The notes below the pieces were generated by a model. The model ran no database searches, was not told the DNA's origin, and worked only from the letters and a program-made list of their open reading frames with translations. Positions 28,727-38,012 of a DNA stretch of 64,000 nucleotides are shown piece after piece. The DNA comes from Perkinsela sp. pyNocScin1 (lineage: Eukaryota > Euglenozoa > Kinetoplastea > Prokinetoplastida > Perkinselidae), in contig CAXHTR010000001.1 of NCBI GenBank assembly GCA_964019655.1, positions 1,488,001-1,552,000 of the forward strand, written 5' to 3'. Each line of letters opens with the position of its first letter. The stretch's first letter is position 1. The position numbers were made by a program, and so were the translations under genes.

Positions 28727-30760
28727 ATGTACCGTGAGATATTTCATGATTTCTGGAAGAGAGCAGAGACATACTTGAATAATGGTAACCTCTTGAAGGC
28801 TATTCAACTTCTTGAAGGGCTTCTGAAGCTTACTCCAGTACAGCTGGGCAGAATGCCTGGCTTAGATTCTTTGACTCCTATAGACTCGATAAGTGATGAA
28901 AGCCGGAGCAAAAAAGTTTCTGAAGAGGAAATATTCACACGAATATGGATAGCTTCTGCGCTCGCGGAATACACGACAAACTATCAGGATGCCAGGAACA
29001 TTTTGCTACCTGTCCTTGCTACTCCAGGTAGCGATCACATCCGTGCTTCCACTAGAATGAACCTTTATAGGCTTCTTGCAAGAATCTACAAGCTCCAAGG
29101 AAAACACATAAGCTCACTAAAGATTCTCGCGAAAGCCATCAGTGCGGCTCTCGAGATAGAAATACCCTATTCAACATTCGAGGAAACGGCCATATGCTGC
29201 ATTATTATTGAATATGAATCTGCCTACATTTCTTCCCATGCGTACATGCATCGAACCCCAGAACCGCCAGCTCCTGGCTCATGGCTGCAAAAGCCGGATA
29301 AGATTGATGCTATAAACAGCGATTGCTCTGTGCTTGATGCGCGAAGAATGGTCACTCGGCTTTCGAGCATAAAGTCACTTTTAAACCGCTCTTCTTCTAA
29401 TGAGCTTCGTAGTTGGTTAAAAGACTACCAGAAATCTTACTCCAATAGTGCTCATGCTCAAGTATTGGCACGTTCCCCTCACGAACAAAGTTCTCCTGAT
29501 ACAGCCAAGTCAATCATCTTTCAAAGATTTTTATCCGTGGACATGGAAATTCTTAAAATAGCGGAGCAACATATCGATTCTACAAAGCTGCATGATCAAC
29601 CAGCCATCCTAACGGAATACGTGAAATCTTTTCTGACAGAGACACTGCACCTAGACAGATGCATATATATTTTTGATCGTGATACTTTGATTAGACTTTG
29701 CATATTGCTTTCGCTGCGTATTAAATTCGGTGCTTGTCAAATTTTCGAGCTATACAGCAGTGCACTCACAAACATTTGCCGCATCCTTGAAATATCCTAC
29801 TCTCACCAGTCTCATCTACACTCTACAGATTGGGACAGCCTTCTTTTCAAAACTATTGAAAAGGTCCTCCTTTCGGCTGAAAAAAGAATCAGGATATTTA
29901 ATTCCAGACAGAAGCAGGAGGCACGAAAGCTTCACCCATGCCATGTTGCACAGATATCGTTTTATCTTCAGTGCAAAGCTTACATGTATATTCAGCTTGC
30001 ACTCCTCGATATACAAAATATTTCTTTTGAAAGAGCTCTTCGAAGGATTTACATCGTCTGTAAGGTAACTAAGGGCTATCATAAGGGTCTGATAGACCCA
30101 GAGCTCTTCAAAAGTGAGGCCTTAACTCTTATCGCAATCTTTTTCATAGCCATCGGTATGCCAAGAATCGCGATGAAGAATATCGTAAGGCTGGGTAATC
30201 AACAACTGACAACAGCTCACTCCAACTACGTCCACTTGCTGCTCAAAGTGGTAACAGAATATACAAAGCTTCATGAAAATTCCAAATCAAGCTCTTTGAC
30301 AGGGAAGGGCCTTATACTTTTCCTAATGTATCATGTAAGAAAATGCGATGCGAACGCGCCCATGACTTTGCTAAATGAGCAAGAGTCGGGTGATCTACGT
30401 AATGAGCTATCAAGCGAAAGTCTACTGGGATTGGGGGACAAAGCTGCGCTTTTCTTTGAAAAATATGCTGCCCAAGATCCATTACAAGCTCAGGGGACAA
30501 AGGCTTTAATTGGTTGGTCTATCCAATATGCAAATGGCTTACATGACAAACTTCTATTACTGAATGTACTCCATTGGCTGATCAACTTTTCAGTTAAGGC
30601 GCGGTGCCCTTATAAAATTCAGACGAAAAATGTGCCTTCCTACATCAGACTTTACGACAAGTATTCATCTGAGGTAAGAAAGTTTAGCGACAATACTTCA
30701 GACACCAATGAAATCGGCCTCTTTCCGAGAGAATTGAAATTCATTTTTGATTTTGTGTAA
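28727..30760 (+). CDS. TPR-like protein, possibly the cohesin loader MAU2/SCC4
   Basis: 677 residues, almost entirely helical. Helix pairs with TPR spacing are visible near the N-terminus: AETYLNNGNLLKAIQLLEG, then RIWIASALAEYTTNYQDARN, then RLLARIYKLQGKHISSLKIL. The second of these resembles the N-terminal TPR of MAU2 (A-x-x-L-x-x-x-T-x-N-x-x-x-A), and overall length and all-TPR architecture fit. MAU2 with NIPBL/SCC2 loads cohesin on chromosomes. No second diagnostic motif is visible, so another TPR scaffold is possible. The final 150 residues continue the helical pattern (LLLNVLHWLINFSVKA). Confidence 0.45.
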   Translation: MYREIFHDFWKRAETYLNNGNLLKAIQLLEGLLKLTPVQLGRMPGLDSLTPIDSISDESRSKKVSEEEIFTRIWIASALAEYTTNYQDARNILLPVLATPGSDHIRASTRMNLYRLLARIYKLQGKHISSLKILAKAISAALEIEIPYSTFEETAICCIIIEYESAYISSHAYMHRTPEPPAPGSWLQKPDKIDAINSDCSVLDARRMVTRLSSIKSLLNRSSSNELRSWLKDYQKSYSNSAHAQVLARSPHEQSSPDTAKSIIFQRFLSVDMEILKIAEQHIDSTKLHDQPAILTEYVKSFLTETLHLDRCIYIFDRDTLIRLCILLSLRIKFGACQIFELYSSALTNICRILEISYSHQSHLHSTDWDSLLFKTIEKVLLSAEKRIRIFNSRQKQEARKLHPCHVAQISFYLQCKAYMYIQLALLDIQNISFERALRRIYIVCKVTKGYHKGLIDPELFKSEALTLIAIFFIAIGMPRIAMKNIVRLGNQQLTTAHSNYVHLLLKVVTEYTKLHENSKSSSLTGKGLILFLMYHVRKCDANAPMTLLNEQESGDLRNELSSESLLGLGDKAALFFEKYAAQDPLQAQGTKALIGWSIQYANGLHDKLLLLNVLHWLINFSVKARCPYKIQTKNVPSYIRLYDKYSSEVRKFSDNTSDTNEIGLFPRELKFIFDFV

Positions 30761-30827
30761 ATAGCATGAAGGTTTACACACCAGTCATCAAAAATGTGCT
30801 TTCCGATCTTTTTCAATCGAATACTAC

Positions 30828-31313
30828 ATGTATCGGCTTACACGGCCATCGATTTCTTTCGCCGCATCAAGCATTCTGTTGAAAGAAAGACTTAACCATC
30901 CAGTTTTGTCTGCGGACATGCTCACGACTGACCGCCTCTACGCAATTTGGGATGACCTCCCTTGGACATTAACGGGCAAAAGCAACCATGAGAAGATTGA
31001 GTGGATCAGATTCGCCACATATGAGCTCGGAGTTCGTCGGTATGCATATGGTACAACAAAAGGATTTTGGTTATTCATGAATCTCTTTTGGGCTGTTGCT
31101 ATTTTTTGCATTCTAGACTCTGGGTGGTTACATCTTTATTACGCATACTCTGGAGGTCAGCATCTAGCGCACCTTTCTCTCGACTATGGCACGGAATTCA
31201 CTCAAAAATGGCATGGCATTGATGTTTATTGTGCAGATGGAAAATTTGTGCGACCATTTTTCCACCTATTTCCGCCAATGTATACAATGACATTGGAGGA
31301 TATCGACGATTAG
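30828..31313 (+). CDS. Small single-span membrane protein, possibly mitochondrial
   Basis: 161 residues. The N-terminus (MYRLTRPSISFAASSILLK) is basic, hydroxylated and free of acids, as in a mitochondrial presequence. One hydrophobic span lies at about 84-101 (FWLFMNLFWAVAIFCILD). The part after the span is aromatic-rich (HLYYAYSGGQHLA) and the C-terminus is acidic. An inner-membrane accessory subunit of a respiratory complex is a reasonable guess, but no family is recognised. Confidence 0.65.
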   Translation: MYRLTRPSISFAASSILLKERLNHPVLSADMLTTDRLYAIWDDLPWTLTGKSNHEKIEWIRFATYELGVRRYAYGTTKGFWLFMNLFWAVAIFCILDSGWLHLYYAYSGGQHLAHLSLDYGTEFTQKWHGIDVYCADGKFVRPFFHLFPPMYTMTLEDIDD

Positions 31314-31437
31314 TACGATATAATAACTTTGCTTGATCCATTTTATAATTGACAGAGAGATCACGTCTTTTGACAGCCTTCTTAGCCTGTAATTTTCAAT
31401 AATGCCAATTAAATAGCGGGACTTCTGTATCTTGTTC

Positions 31438-33240
31438 ATGACACAAAAGCCAATAGAGTATGTTCTTGATCTCAAGAAGATATGTGATGAGCTGGTCATC
31501 GCAATCACTGCGATAAACTTGAAGAAAGGACTTTTTTACTTTGCCACCATAGCTTTACCAGCGGCTTTTCTCAGAAGCATCAAATCGTCATTTTTTTTGA
31601 ATTTTCCAAAGAACCGACTTATTTTGTATCTGTCCCAGATACTGTTCATGATGCTCATAAGTTCATACGGAGTCTCTTACCGAATATGTGGCATGGCTTT
31701 GCTCATGCTTATAGGCTGCTGTGTAGGTCACGTTCTCTTACTATCTACTTTGGGGATCCTCGCATATGAATTCGAATCGCATTGTGAATCAAACCGAAGG
31801 CAATTAGGCATTAAATTTTCAATCAAGGGATATTTTTCAACTCATATTACTTTACAGATCAGCACCCAGATCTGTACATCTGAAGCAGAAAACGACACGA
31901 AGGAATATGAGGGTGGTACTTTCATCATAGGAAGTCACTCGAGCGAAAGCTCGACCTCTTTCCCACAAGGTTCATGCACATTTTCTGAATGCACCGAATC
32001 TTGTAGATCACGAAGCTCAGGTCATTCCTTAGGTTTCATAAAGGAGGCATCCGTTACAACACTTCTCTCGCATAACAATCAAGCAGGAACGTCTCTGTAT
32101 ATGGACGAAAACGGCATGGTATCATCAAATGAAAGCAATGCTTTTGATACAAGCAGTGAGCATTGGGATGCCTCGGAGTCCGAAGATAGTGATTTATATA
32201 GACCTGGGGGGTATCATCCTACATTTTGTGGTGAAATCTTTAGTGGGAGATATACCGCTCAGGAAAAAATAGGGTGGGGTGAGTTTAGCACAGTCTGGCT
32301 GGCAACCGATAATACACATCATAATCATCCTGTTGCTCTCAAAATTAGCAAAGCAAGCGCTCAGTATAAAGAATCCACCGAATATGAGGCGCAAATTCTA
32401 ACTATGATTCGGGAAATTCGGCAAGAGCATTCGAAAAAGTTCATTGGGGCACAAAACGTCATAAAAGTTTACGACTTTTTCGAGCATCAAGGACCCTATG
32501 GAAGCCATTGTGTGATCGTGTTAGAAATGCTTGAACAAAGTTTACTCTCTGTGATGAATACGCATGAGTTTAATGGTGTCCCAATCAGGACCGTAAAGAG
32601 TATCACAAAGCAGATTCTTCAAGGCCTAACATTCCTCCACACAAAAGCAAGCCTTTGCCATACAGATTTGAAGCCAGAAAACATTCTTATCACATCCAAG
32701 GGTCTCAAAAACGCAGTGTTTTCTGACCCCCTCTGCGAAGTCAAAATTACAGATTTCGGTTCTGCACGTATTTTTGATCGCTTTTACCCGTCGATGAAAA
32801 TACAAACACGGGAGTATAGGGCACCAGAGGTCATAATGGGATGTGAATCCCTGATATGCCAAGCAGTTGATTTATGGAGTCTCGGTTGTATTGTTTTTGA
32901 ACTTCTTACAGGAGACTTTTTGTTCGATCCAAAGTCACAGGTTGAAAACGGGAAGTTGCAAGATCTACTTCACCTCAATTTGATCATGCAGATTTGTGGT
33001 GATATCCCAGCTAGTATGCGCGACCAATCAAGATTCTTGGACTGCTTTTTTCACAAAGGAACATTCTTGCAAGAAAAGCTCCCAAAAATTGACCTCACAG
33101 AAATGATGATCAGCTCTTATAAGATGAACCCACAAGAAGCACGGTCATTCTACGACTTTCTTTGCCCTTTGCTTAATGTTGACCCTCAGAATCGAACATC
33201 TGCTCTTAGTCATCTCAGCCATGAATGGCTCTCCTTTTGA
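31438..33240 (+). CDS. SRPK-type serine/arginine-protein kinase with N-terminal membrane segments
   Basis: The first ATG of the frame is at 31438; the frame is open further upstream only through TTG. About 600 residues. The kinase part has YRPGGYHPTFCGEIFSGRY, IGWGEFSTVWLA, the Lys in VALKIS, the catalytic loop HTDLKPENIL, ITDFGSARIF, and TREYRAPEVIMG. The opening YRPGGYHP and the HTDLKPEN loop are SRPK marks. SRPKs phosphorylate RS-domain splicing factors. Ahead of the kinase lie two or three hydrophobic segments (residues about 29-45 and 60-108, including LILYLSQILFMMLISSYG and LLMLIGCCVGHVLLLSTLG) and then an acidic Ser-rich linker. Known SRPKs are soluble, so membrane anchoring would be unusual. 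The usual SRPK kinase insert is short here. Confidence 0.85.
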   Translation: MTQKPIEYVLDLKKICDELVIAITAINLKKGLFYFATIALPAAFLRSIKSSFFLNFPKNRLILYLSQILFMMLISSYGVSYRICGMALLMLIGCCVGHVLLLSTLGILAYEFESHCESNRRQLGIKFSIKGYFSTHITLQISTQICTSEAENDTKEYEGGTFIIGSHSSESSTSFPQGSCTFSECTESCRSRSSGHSLGFIKEASVTTLLSHNNQAGTSLYMDENGMVSSNESNAFDTSSEHWDASESEDSDLYRPGGYHPTFCGEIFSGRYTAQEKIGWGEFSTVWLATDNTHHNHPVALKISKASAQYKESTEYEAQILTMIREIRQEHSKKFIGAQNVIKVYDFFEHQGPYGSHCVIVLEMLEQSLLSVMNTHEFNGVPIRTVKSITKQILQGLTFLHTKASLCHTDLKPENILITSKGLKNAVFSDPLCEVKITDFGSARIFDRFYPSMKIQTREYRAPEVIMGCESLICQAVDLWSLGCIVFELLTGDFLFDPKSQVENGKLQDLLHLNLIMQICGDIPASMRDQSRFLDCFFHKGTFLQEKLPKIDLTEMMISSYKMNPQEARSFYDFLCPLLNVDPQNRTSALSHLSHEWLSF

Positions 33241-33338
33241 ATTGATGACTTATACGATAAAGTTACCACGTCATCTTTTCGATATATTGAGAAAATACGT
33301 CCGTAAGACTGATTTATCACGTTCTATGCTCATTCTAA

Positions 33339-33872
33339 ATGCTAAGCACATCTGATGAACGTAGCATAGAAAGTATCTGCTTGTCGCTGAGTGAAATTCA
33401 GAAAAAATTGATGCAAAGGAAAGAAGCCTGTGAAAAAATGAAAGAATCGAGCAGAAATTTAGAAAGCCAGTACATCCGCAAGAAAAAAGATGTGAAAATG
33501 CAGAACTCTGTCCTTCTTGAGCGAAAAAAAGAGCGTCAAGTATGCTTGCAGCAAGCTTTGTCTATAAAACTGAAGTACAGCAAATTCGCGCAGACAAAAG
33601 ATGCGATATCGCAGCACATCGCAAACTTGAGCACAAAAATACATACCGAGGTAGCGGAAACCGCTAGCTCTTACAGTGCAGACGCATTCGATTATACGAC
33701 TGTTGAACTCAAGCAAACAACTAAAAAAAGCTTTGACAGACGGGATATCGTAGCAATGCATAAATCTAAGAGTGGAGTATTTCGTCGTGGCCAAAGAGGT
33801 CAACAATGCGAGAGGATTCTTCGGTTCATAACAACAATGCCTTTACTTCTCCTTCAAAAGAAAAGAGATTAG
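33339..33872 (+). CDS. Unidentified coiled-coil protein
   Basis: 177 residues. The first 115 residues form a charged coiled coil (SEIQKKLMQRKEACEKMKES onward). After about residue 150 the sequence looks less natural. A second frame, open from just after position 33772 to a TAG at about 33903, reads EDSSVHNNNAFTSPSKEKR and then LDLAIANIHLQELVA, which looks more protein-like than the tail of the main frame. This may mean that the true C-terminus is in that frame (sequence error, frameshift or a very short intron). The family is not recognised. Confidence 0.6.
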   Translation: MLSTSDERSIESICLSLSEIQKKLMQRKEACEKMKESSRNLESQYIRKKKDVKMQNSVLLERKKERQVCLQQALSIKLKYSKFAQTKDAISQHIANLSTKIHTEVAETASSYSADAFDYTTVELKQTTKKSFDRRDIVAMHKSKSGVFRRGQRGQQCERILRFITTMPLLLLQKKRD

Positions 33873-34022
33873 ATCTTGCTATAGCAAATATACACCTGCA
33901 GGAATTAGTCGCTTAGAATATCTTTCAGAATTTTTCTTATAATTTTAACAGCTCAAAAACTTGGAAAGGCTGAGCATTGACAACATCGGTATCTGCTACA
34001 AGCAGGTATTTTTATTGATCAA

Positions 34023-35990
34023 ATGGGTGTTTTGGGCCTAAGCAGCTTCTTTGAGAACTTCTATGGGTCATGTAGTCAAAGATTTTCAGACATAAGAAAG
34101 CAAGCTTTCGTTGACCATATGTACGTCGATATGAATTCTGTTCTACATGATGCCATTCGAACACATGGTCTTAACCTGCTTGAAGAATCTCGAACAGCAC
34201 AACTAGAGTTTTCGAAGAATATCGTTTTCCATGTCGTCAAACACATGAAAGACATCATAGAAGTAGTGACACCATCAAAGAGCGTTGTGCTGGCGTTTGA
34301 TGGACCTGTCAATGTAGCGAAGCTTCAGCAGCAACAACAGAGAAGGGTGCGGCAATGCGTTGGATCACAATGTATCACACCAGGTTTCTGGATAATGCCC
34401 TTGATAGAAAACGAAATAGTGGCTTCAGTAGCAAAAATAATTTTGCAGGTCACTAACACGTTTTCTCGTAGATCACGTGACAAGATTGACACGATTGTGG
34501 TCTTGGATGGTATGCGCTCCCCTGGTGAAGGTGAAATTAAAATCGCAAAGCATATTCACCGCAACATAGCGCGTGACCATGCTACTGGAACGCATATCAT
34601 AGTCGGTGCTGATAGTGATCTTTACCTCATAGGTTTTGGGGTGCTACCCAGCTTGAATATTTCCTTCTTGAATACACTGTCGATGAAGATATTTTGTCTT
34701 TCATCTATCTGGGCCTCTTTTCTGACCAAATGCTTCGATGATAGCCCACAAAAGGCTATCAAAAAGGTTTTGGGCAAGCCAAAAACTGTTGCAAACTCAT
34801 GGGAGCACGTGGATTCAGTTCAACGCCTGAATTGTACTCGCTTGGACTTTATCTTGCTGTCTCTCTTCTGTGGCAATGATTATTTATCAAGTGTTGATGG
34901 TTTTGATGGAAGAAATATGTGGATAGTCTATCAGAAATACTTGAAGAATCGAATCTATTTGATTGAGAACGATTCAAATTCAATAGACTCAATATTTCTA
35001 AAGCTAATGAGGAAAGAGTCTAACAGTAAGAATGCAGGATTGCTCATCAAGCTTAAGCTCCAGAACATTCATGCATTCCTGAAATTCGCATTAAAATCTT
35101 CAAGTACCGGTGAAAAAGCCAATCAGATAAAAAAGAAGCAAACTAATGCTACATTGATCCCACATTGGCAAAATACACAAAGCAGTGTTCGTGATTATCT
35201 GGAAGGTGTCTCATGGTGCCTCTCGACAATTATTCAGGGAGAGTGTCCGAATATCTATTATATTCCGAGCAGATACGTTCCGACGGTTCATGAGATCATT
35301 GCATATTCTGCATCAGTTGAATCTGACTTGAATTTGTCTTATGCTCATGCTCCAAAAGAGCTTCGAAAGCACTTTAGTCCGATAGTTCATTTTCACCTTG
35401 CTGTACAATCTTCTCTACTCTTTGACAAAAAACTTCGGTTCACTGATTCAAAAGAGATCAATGAACCATTGCCAGCAAGATACGGTACAGATACTGCTAG
35501 CTTTCCGATTAATGGCCAAAAATTCACCGGAACTGTGCTAACATATGTAGAAAAGGCCCATAAATACCTTCAAGCTCTGAGACAAAGATGGGGTGCGGTG
35601 ACGAATAAATGGAAAGTCACGGATCGCTGCCAATTTCACCTGTTTCACTCACCTAATTCATACGAAGCTTTGATGGCCTTACAATTTTTCTTTGACCATG
35701 TCAAAGCCTGGAAAGTGAAGAAGCTAGTCAATTCTCATGCATCACTTCCGGACCCTGATGATGATTACTTTCTTACACAGAGGTTGCCGAGAATAAAATT
35801 GGATCGTGAAAGTTCACATATCGAGATCAGATCGTTTCTTACTCAATCCGTGTTGACGCGATTAGTGACAAGCCCGGAAACTCTTGATAAAACTCGATCA
35901 GTCTTCTGTAAGAATCTCCTACCTATTTTCAAGAAGCACGAAAAAAAATCCCGAAAGCGCCCTATCATCGAAATGGATGTAACTGTGTAA
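34023..35990 (+). CDS. Short XRN-family 5'-3' exoribonuclease
   Basis: 655 residues. The XRN N-terminal nuclease domain is complete: YVDMNSVLHDA, LAFDGPVNVAKLQQQQQRR, SPGEGEIKIAKHI, GADSDLYLIG and LFCGNDYLSSV supply the acidic residues that coordinate the metal ions, and the Lys/Gln/Arg/Arg basic pocket for the 5' phosphate is present. Xrn1 is usually about 1,500 residues and Xrn2/Rat1 about 950-1,000, so this protein is strongly shortened and has only part of the second conserved region. The C-terminus ends in a basic stretch (KKHEKKSRKRP) that could be a nuclear signal, suggesting Rat1-like work in rRNA processing or transcription termination. Activity is likely; nuclear or cytoplasmic assignment is inference. 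Confidence 0.88.
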   Translation: MGVLGLSSFFENFYGSCSQRFSDIRKQAFVDHMYVDMNSVLHDAIRTHGLNLLEESRTAQLEFSKNIVFHVVKHMKDIIEVVTPSKSVVLAFDGPVNVAKLQQQQQRRVRQCVGSQCITPGFWIMPLIENEIVASVAKIILQVTNTFSRRSRDKIDTIVVLDGMRSPGEGEIKIAKHIHRNIARDHATGTHIIVGADSDLYLIGFGVLPSLNISFLNTLSMKIFCLSSIWASFLTKCFDDSPQKAIKKVLGKPKTVANSWEHVDSVQRLNCTRLDFILLSLFCGNDYLSSVDGFDGRNMWIVYQKYLKNRIYLIENDSNSIDSIFLKLMRKESNSKNAGLLIKLKLQNIHAFLKFALKSSSTGEKANQIKKKQTNATLIPHWQNTQSSVRDYLEGVSWCLSTIIQGECPNIYYIPSRYVPTVHEIIAYSASVESDLNLSYAHAPKELRKHFSPIVHFHLAVQSSLLFDKKLRFTDSKEINEPLPARYGTDTASFPINGQKFTGTVLTYVEKAHKYLQALRQRWGAVTNKWKVTDRCQFHLFHSPNSYEALMALQFFFDHVKAWKVKKLVNSHASLPDPDDDYFLTQRLPRIKLDRESSHIEIRSFLTQSVLTRLVTSPETLDKTRSVFCKNLLPIFKKHEKKSRKRPIIEMDVTV

Positions 35991-36080
35991 TTCAATGTTG
36001 TGCCTATGCTCCCCTGAGTGCAAATATTCAGTGCAACATCGTTACTTTTTCCCACTGTGAGCTAATGAAATGAAACTTTT

Positions 36081-36815
36081 ATGTGCATGAGCCCACTTGC
36101 ATCATTCGAAAGCGCCGTAAGTGCAAGATATTCTTGTAAAAACTTTGATCCGCGTCGCAAAGTGCCACAGGACAAACTTCGACGTATGATCGATCTTACC
36201 CTCAGATCTCCATCAGCTTTCAATTTACAGCCTTGGGTGGGGATTGCTGTGACAAGCAAAGCACAAAGAGAGCGGCTCTACCTTGCAGCTTTAAATCAGA
36301 GGCAAGTGCGTGATGCGCCCTTGTGTATGGTCTTTGCGGGAAATATGACGCCTGTACAACGCGTCGATACTTTTTCTCCTGACTGCAATGGCAACCTTAG
36401 TGCATCTGAAAAATACAACCATTTCCAGAATTCAAGGGTCATGCTATCTCAAGGACCAATGGCTGCATATGCGAAAGCGAAGCAGATCGGGGCAAGCATA
36501 TATCGCAAGACAACGAAGCGCCCTATGCTTTCTATCCCCTCTAACATGCAAGCGTATTCATGGAAGCAAGTCATGATTCCAGTCACACATTTTATGCTTG
36601 CAGCATCGGCTTCAGGCCTACAAACTGCCTGCATTGAGGGTATCGACGAAATGCTCATCAAGGATATTGTGGGGCTGCCTAATGTCTATTCTGTTCCTTG
36701 CATAGTGTGCGTAGGCTACGAAAGCTCACCCCAGGCTATTCGCAGTCCTCGTAAAGACGTCGGCAGTGTTTTCTTTGATGGCATATTCGGTAATCGGAAT
36801 GCTGATTTTGATTAA
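36081..36815 (+). CDS. Nitroreductase-family FMN oxidoreductase
   Basis: 244 residues. The family pattern is clear: AVSARYSCKNFDPRRKVP at the start (the Arg-x-Ser-x-x-x-Phe FMN-phosphate site), TLRSPSAFNLQPW (flavin-binding Asn/Gln/Pro/Trp), a central region, and HFMLAASASGLQTACIEGID with the closing IVCVGYESSPQ. Such enzymes form dimers with FMN and use NAD(P)H to reduce nitroaromatics, quinones or flavins. The natural substrate cannot be predicted. The family is mainly bacterial, so bacterial ancestry is possible, but base composition is like that of the neighbours. Confidence 0.9.
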   Translation: MCMSPLASFESAVSARYSCKNFDPRRKVPQDKLRRMIDLTLRSPSAFNLQPWVGIAVTSKAQRERLYLAALNQRQVRDAPLCMVFAGNMTPVQRVDTFSPDCNGNLSASEKYNHFQNSRVMLSQGPMAAYAKAKQIGASIYRKTTKRPMLSIPSNMQAYSWKQVMIPVTHFMLAASASGLQTACIEGIDEMLIKDIVGLPNVYSVPCIVCVGYESSPQAIRSPRKDVGSVFFDGIFGNRNADFD

Positions 36816-36897
36816 GCTCAACAACTATCTTTTCGTCTGGTATTTATGGAATCTAACTTTTCGAAAAGTTTGGAAATATGAATGATAAGAACAAAGT

Positions 36898-37914
36898 ATG
36901 CTCTCTTGGATAGAGAACATTGTTGAAAACATTGATTATGTGAAAGAGTTGGCATCAAATCATAGCAACGTAGTCTTTACCACAGCCAAGCCCACCCTTT
37001 CACTAAGTCATAATCATTTTGCAGAAGTTCTGCATACAAAAGCATTGAAGATCTTAGATCAGTACTATGATTTACATAGATACGACCAAATGCTTCATGA
37101 TTCAGATATCATCTACTTTTTTAATGCTTCAAAAGCAATAGAAGAAACTTGTAAAGGGCAGGTTTTATCGATGAGAGACTTCGATCTTGCTGTGACTGAA
37201 AAAGGCTCCATATCTCATTCGAACTCAGATTTGCTGCTATTCTTGCGATATTCAAACACAAGGGAGCCCATTTTGTACAATCATGCTAAGCCGTGCCTAG
37301 CATTCCTTCACATGGCAGCCTCTGCAAAGCTATCATGTGAGAATGTAGATGTTGGGCCCCATAATCCATGCGTGTGTGATGCAATTGTGGAGCATTCGCA
37401 GAATATCGAAAGCATTTTAGAGAGGCTTCTAGAAAACAATCTTCGAATTCTGACGATCATGAGCCCGTATCTTCGCACTTGTCCTTTTGACAGCCAAAGG
37501 AATGCAACTTTTGAGCGTTTCAATCAAACTGTCAAAGAAATTTGCAGTGTGTACGTTTTATCAATTATGGCGCAAACACACTCACTTATACGGATGTTCT
37601 GCGCAGATGTCCTAGATATACACTACGGTCGATGGTCCAGAATACATGCGCGCTATGGTTGTACTTTCAAGGAGAGTACATCGCTATCAGGCATACATAG
37701 TGTGGTGCATGGTTTAGTAAAGGATGTCTTGCTCGAAGCTCTATTCGTACACGTAACACAAAGATTGTACAGTGCGTATGAAAATGCATTGGCTTGTTCT
37801 CCTATAAGTTCGGCGAAGTCTCTGCTCATTCTACGAAAAAAGCTTCGCTTCTGCGCCAGTATACATGGACAAGCGATTTCTTTGGCTGATGAATCCCTCC
37901 GCCTCATCTCTTGA
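36898..37914 (+). CDS. Unidentified helical protein
   Basis: 338 residues, predicted mostly alpha-helical (for example HFAEVLHTKALKILDQYYD and QNIESILERLLENNLRIL). It is Cys- and His-rich, but the residues are scattered and do not form a zinc-finger pattern. No signal peptide or membrane segment is convincing. The arrangement could suit a tethering-complex or spindle-pole subunit, but no family motif is visible. Confidence 0.7.
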   Translation: MLSWIENIVENIDYVKELASNHSNVVFTTAKPTLSLSHNHFAEVLHTKALKILDQYYDLHRYDQMLHDSDIIYFFNASKAIEETCKGQVLSMRDFDLAVTEKGSISHSNSDLLLFLRYSNTREPILYNHAKPCLAFLHMAASAKLSCENVDVGPHNPCVCDAIVEHSQNIESILERLLENNLRILTIMSPYLRTCPFDSQRNATFERFNQTVKEICSVYVLSIMAQTHSLIRMFCADVLDIHYGRWSRIHARYGCTFKESTSLSGIHSVVHGLVKDVLLEALFVHVTQRLYSAYENALACSPISSAKSLLILRKKLRFCASIHGQAISLADESLRLIS

Positions 37915-38012
37915 GAGAGTAAGTTAGATGTTTTCCTGAAGGCTTTGTCCCTACCAATTTTCAACATTCGAACAGTTCATGTTTGCCTGTTTTGCAAGAA
38001 ATATCTAGAATT

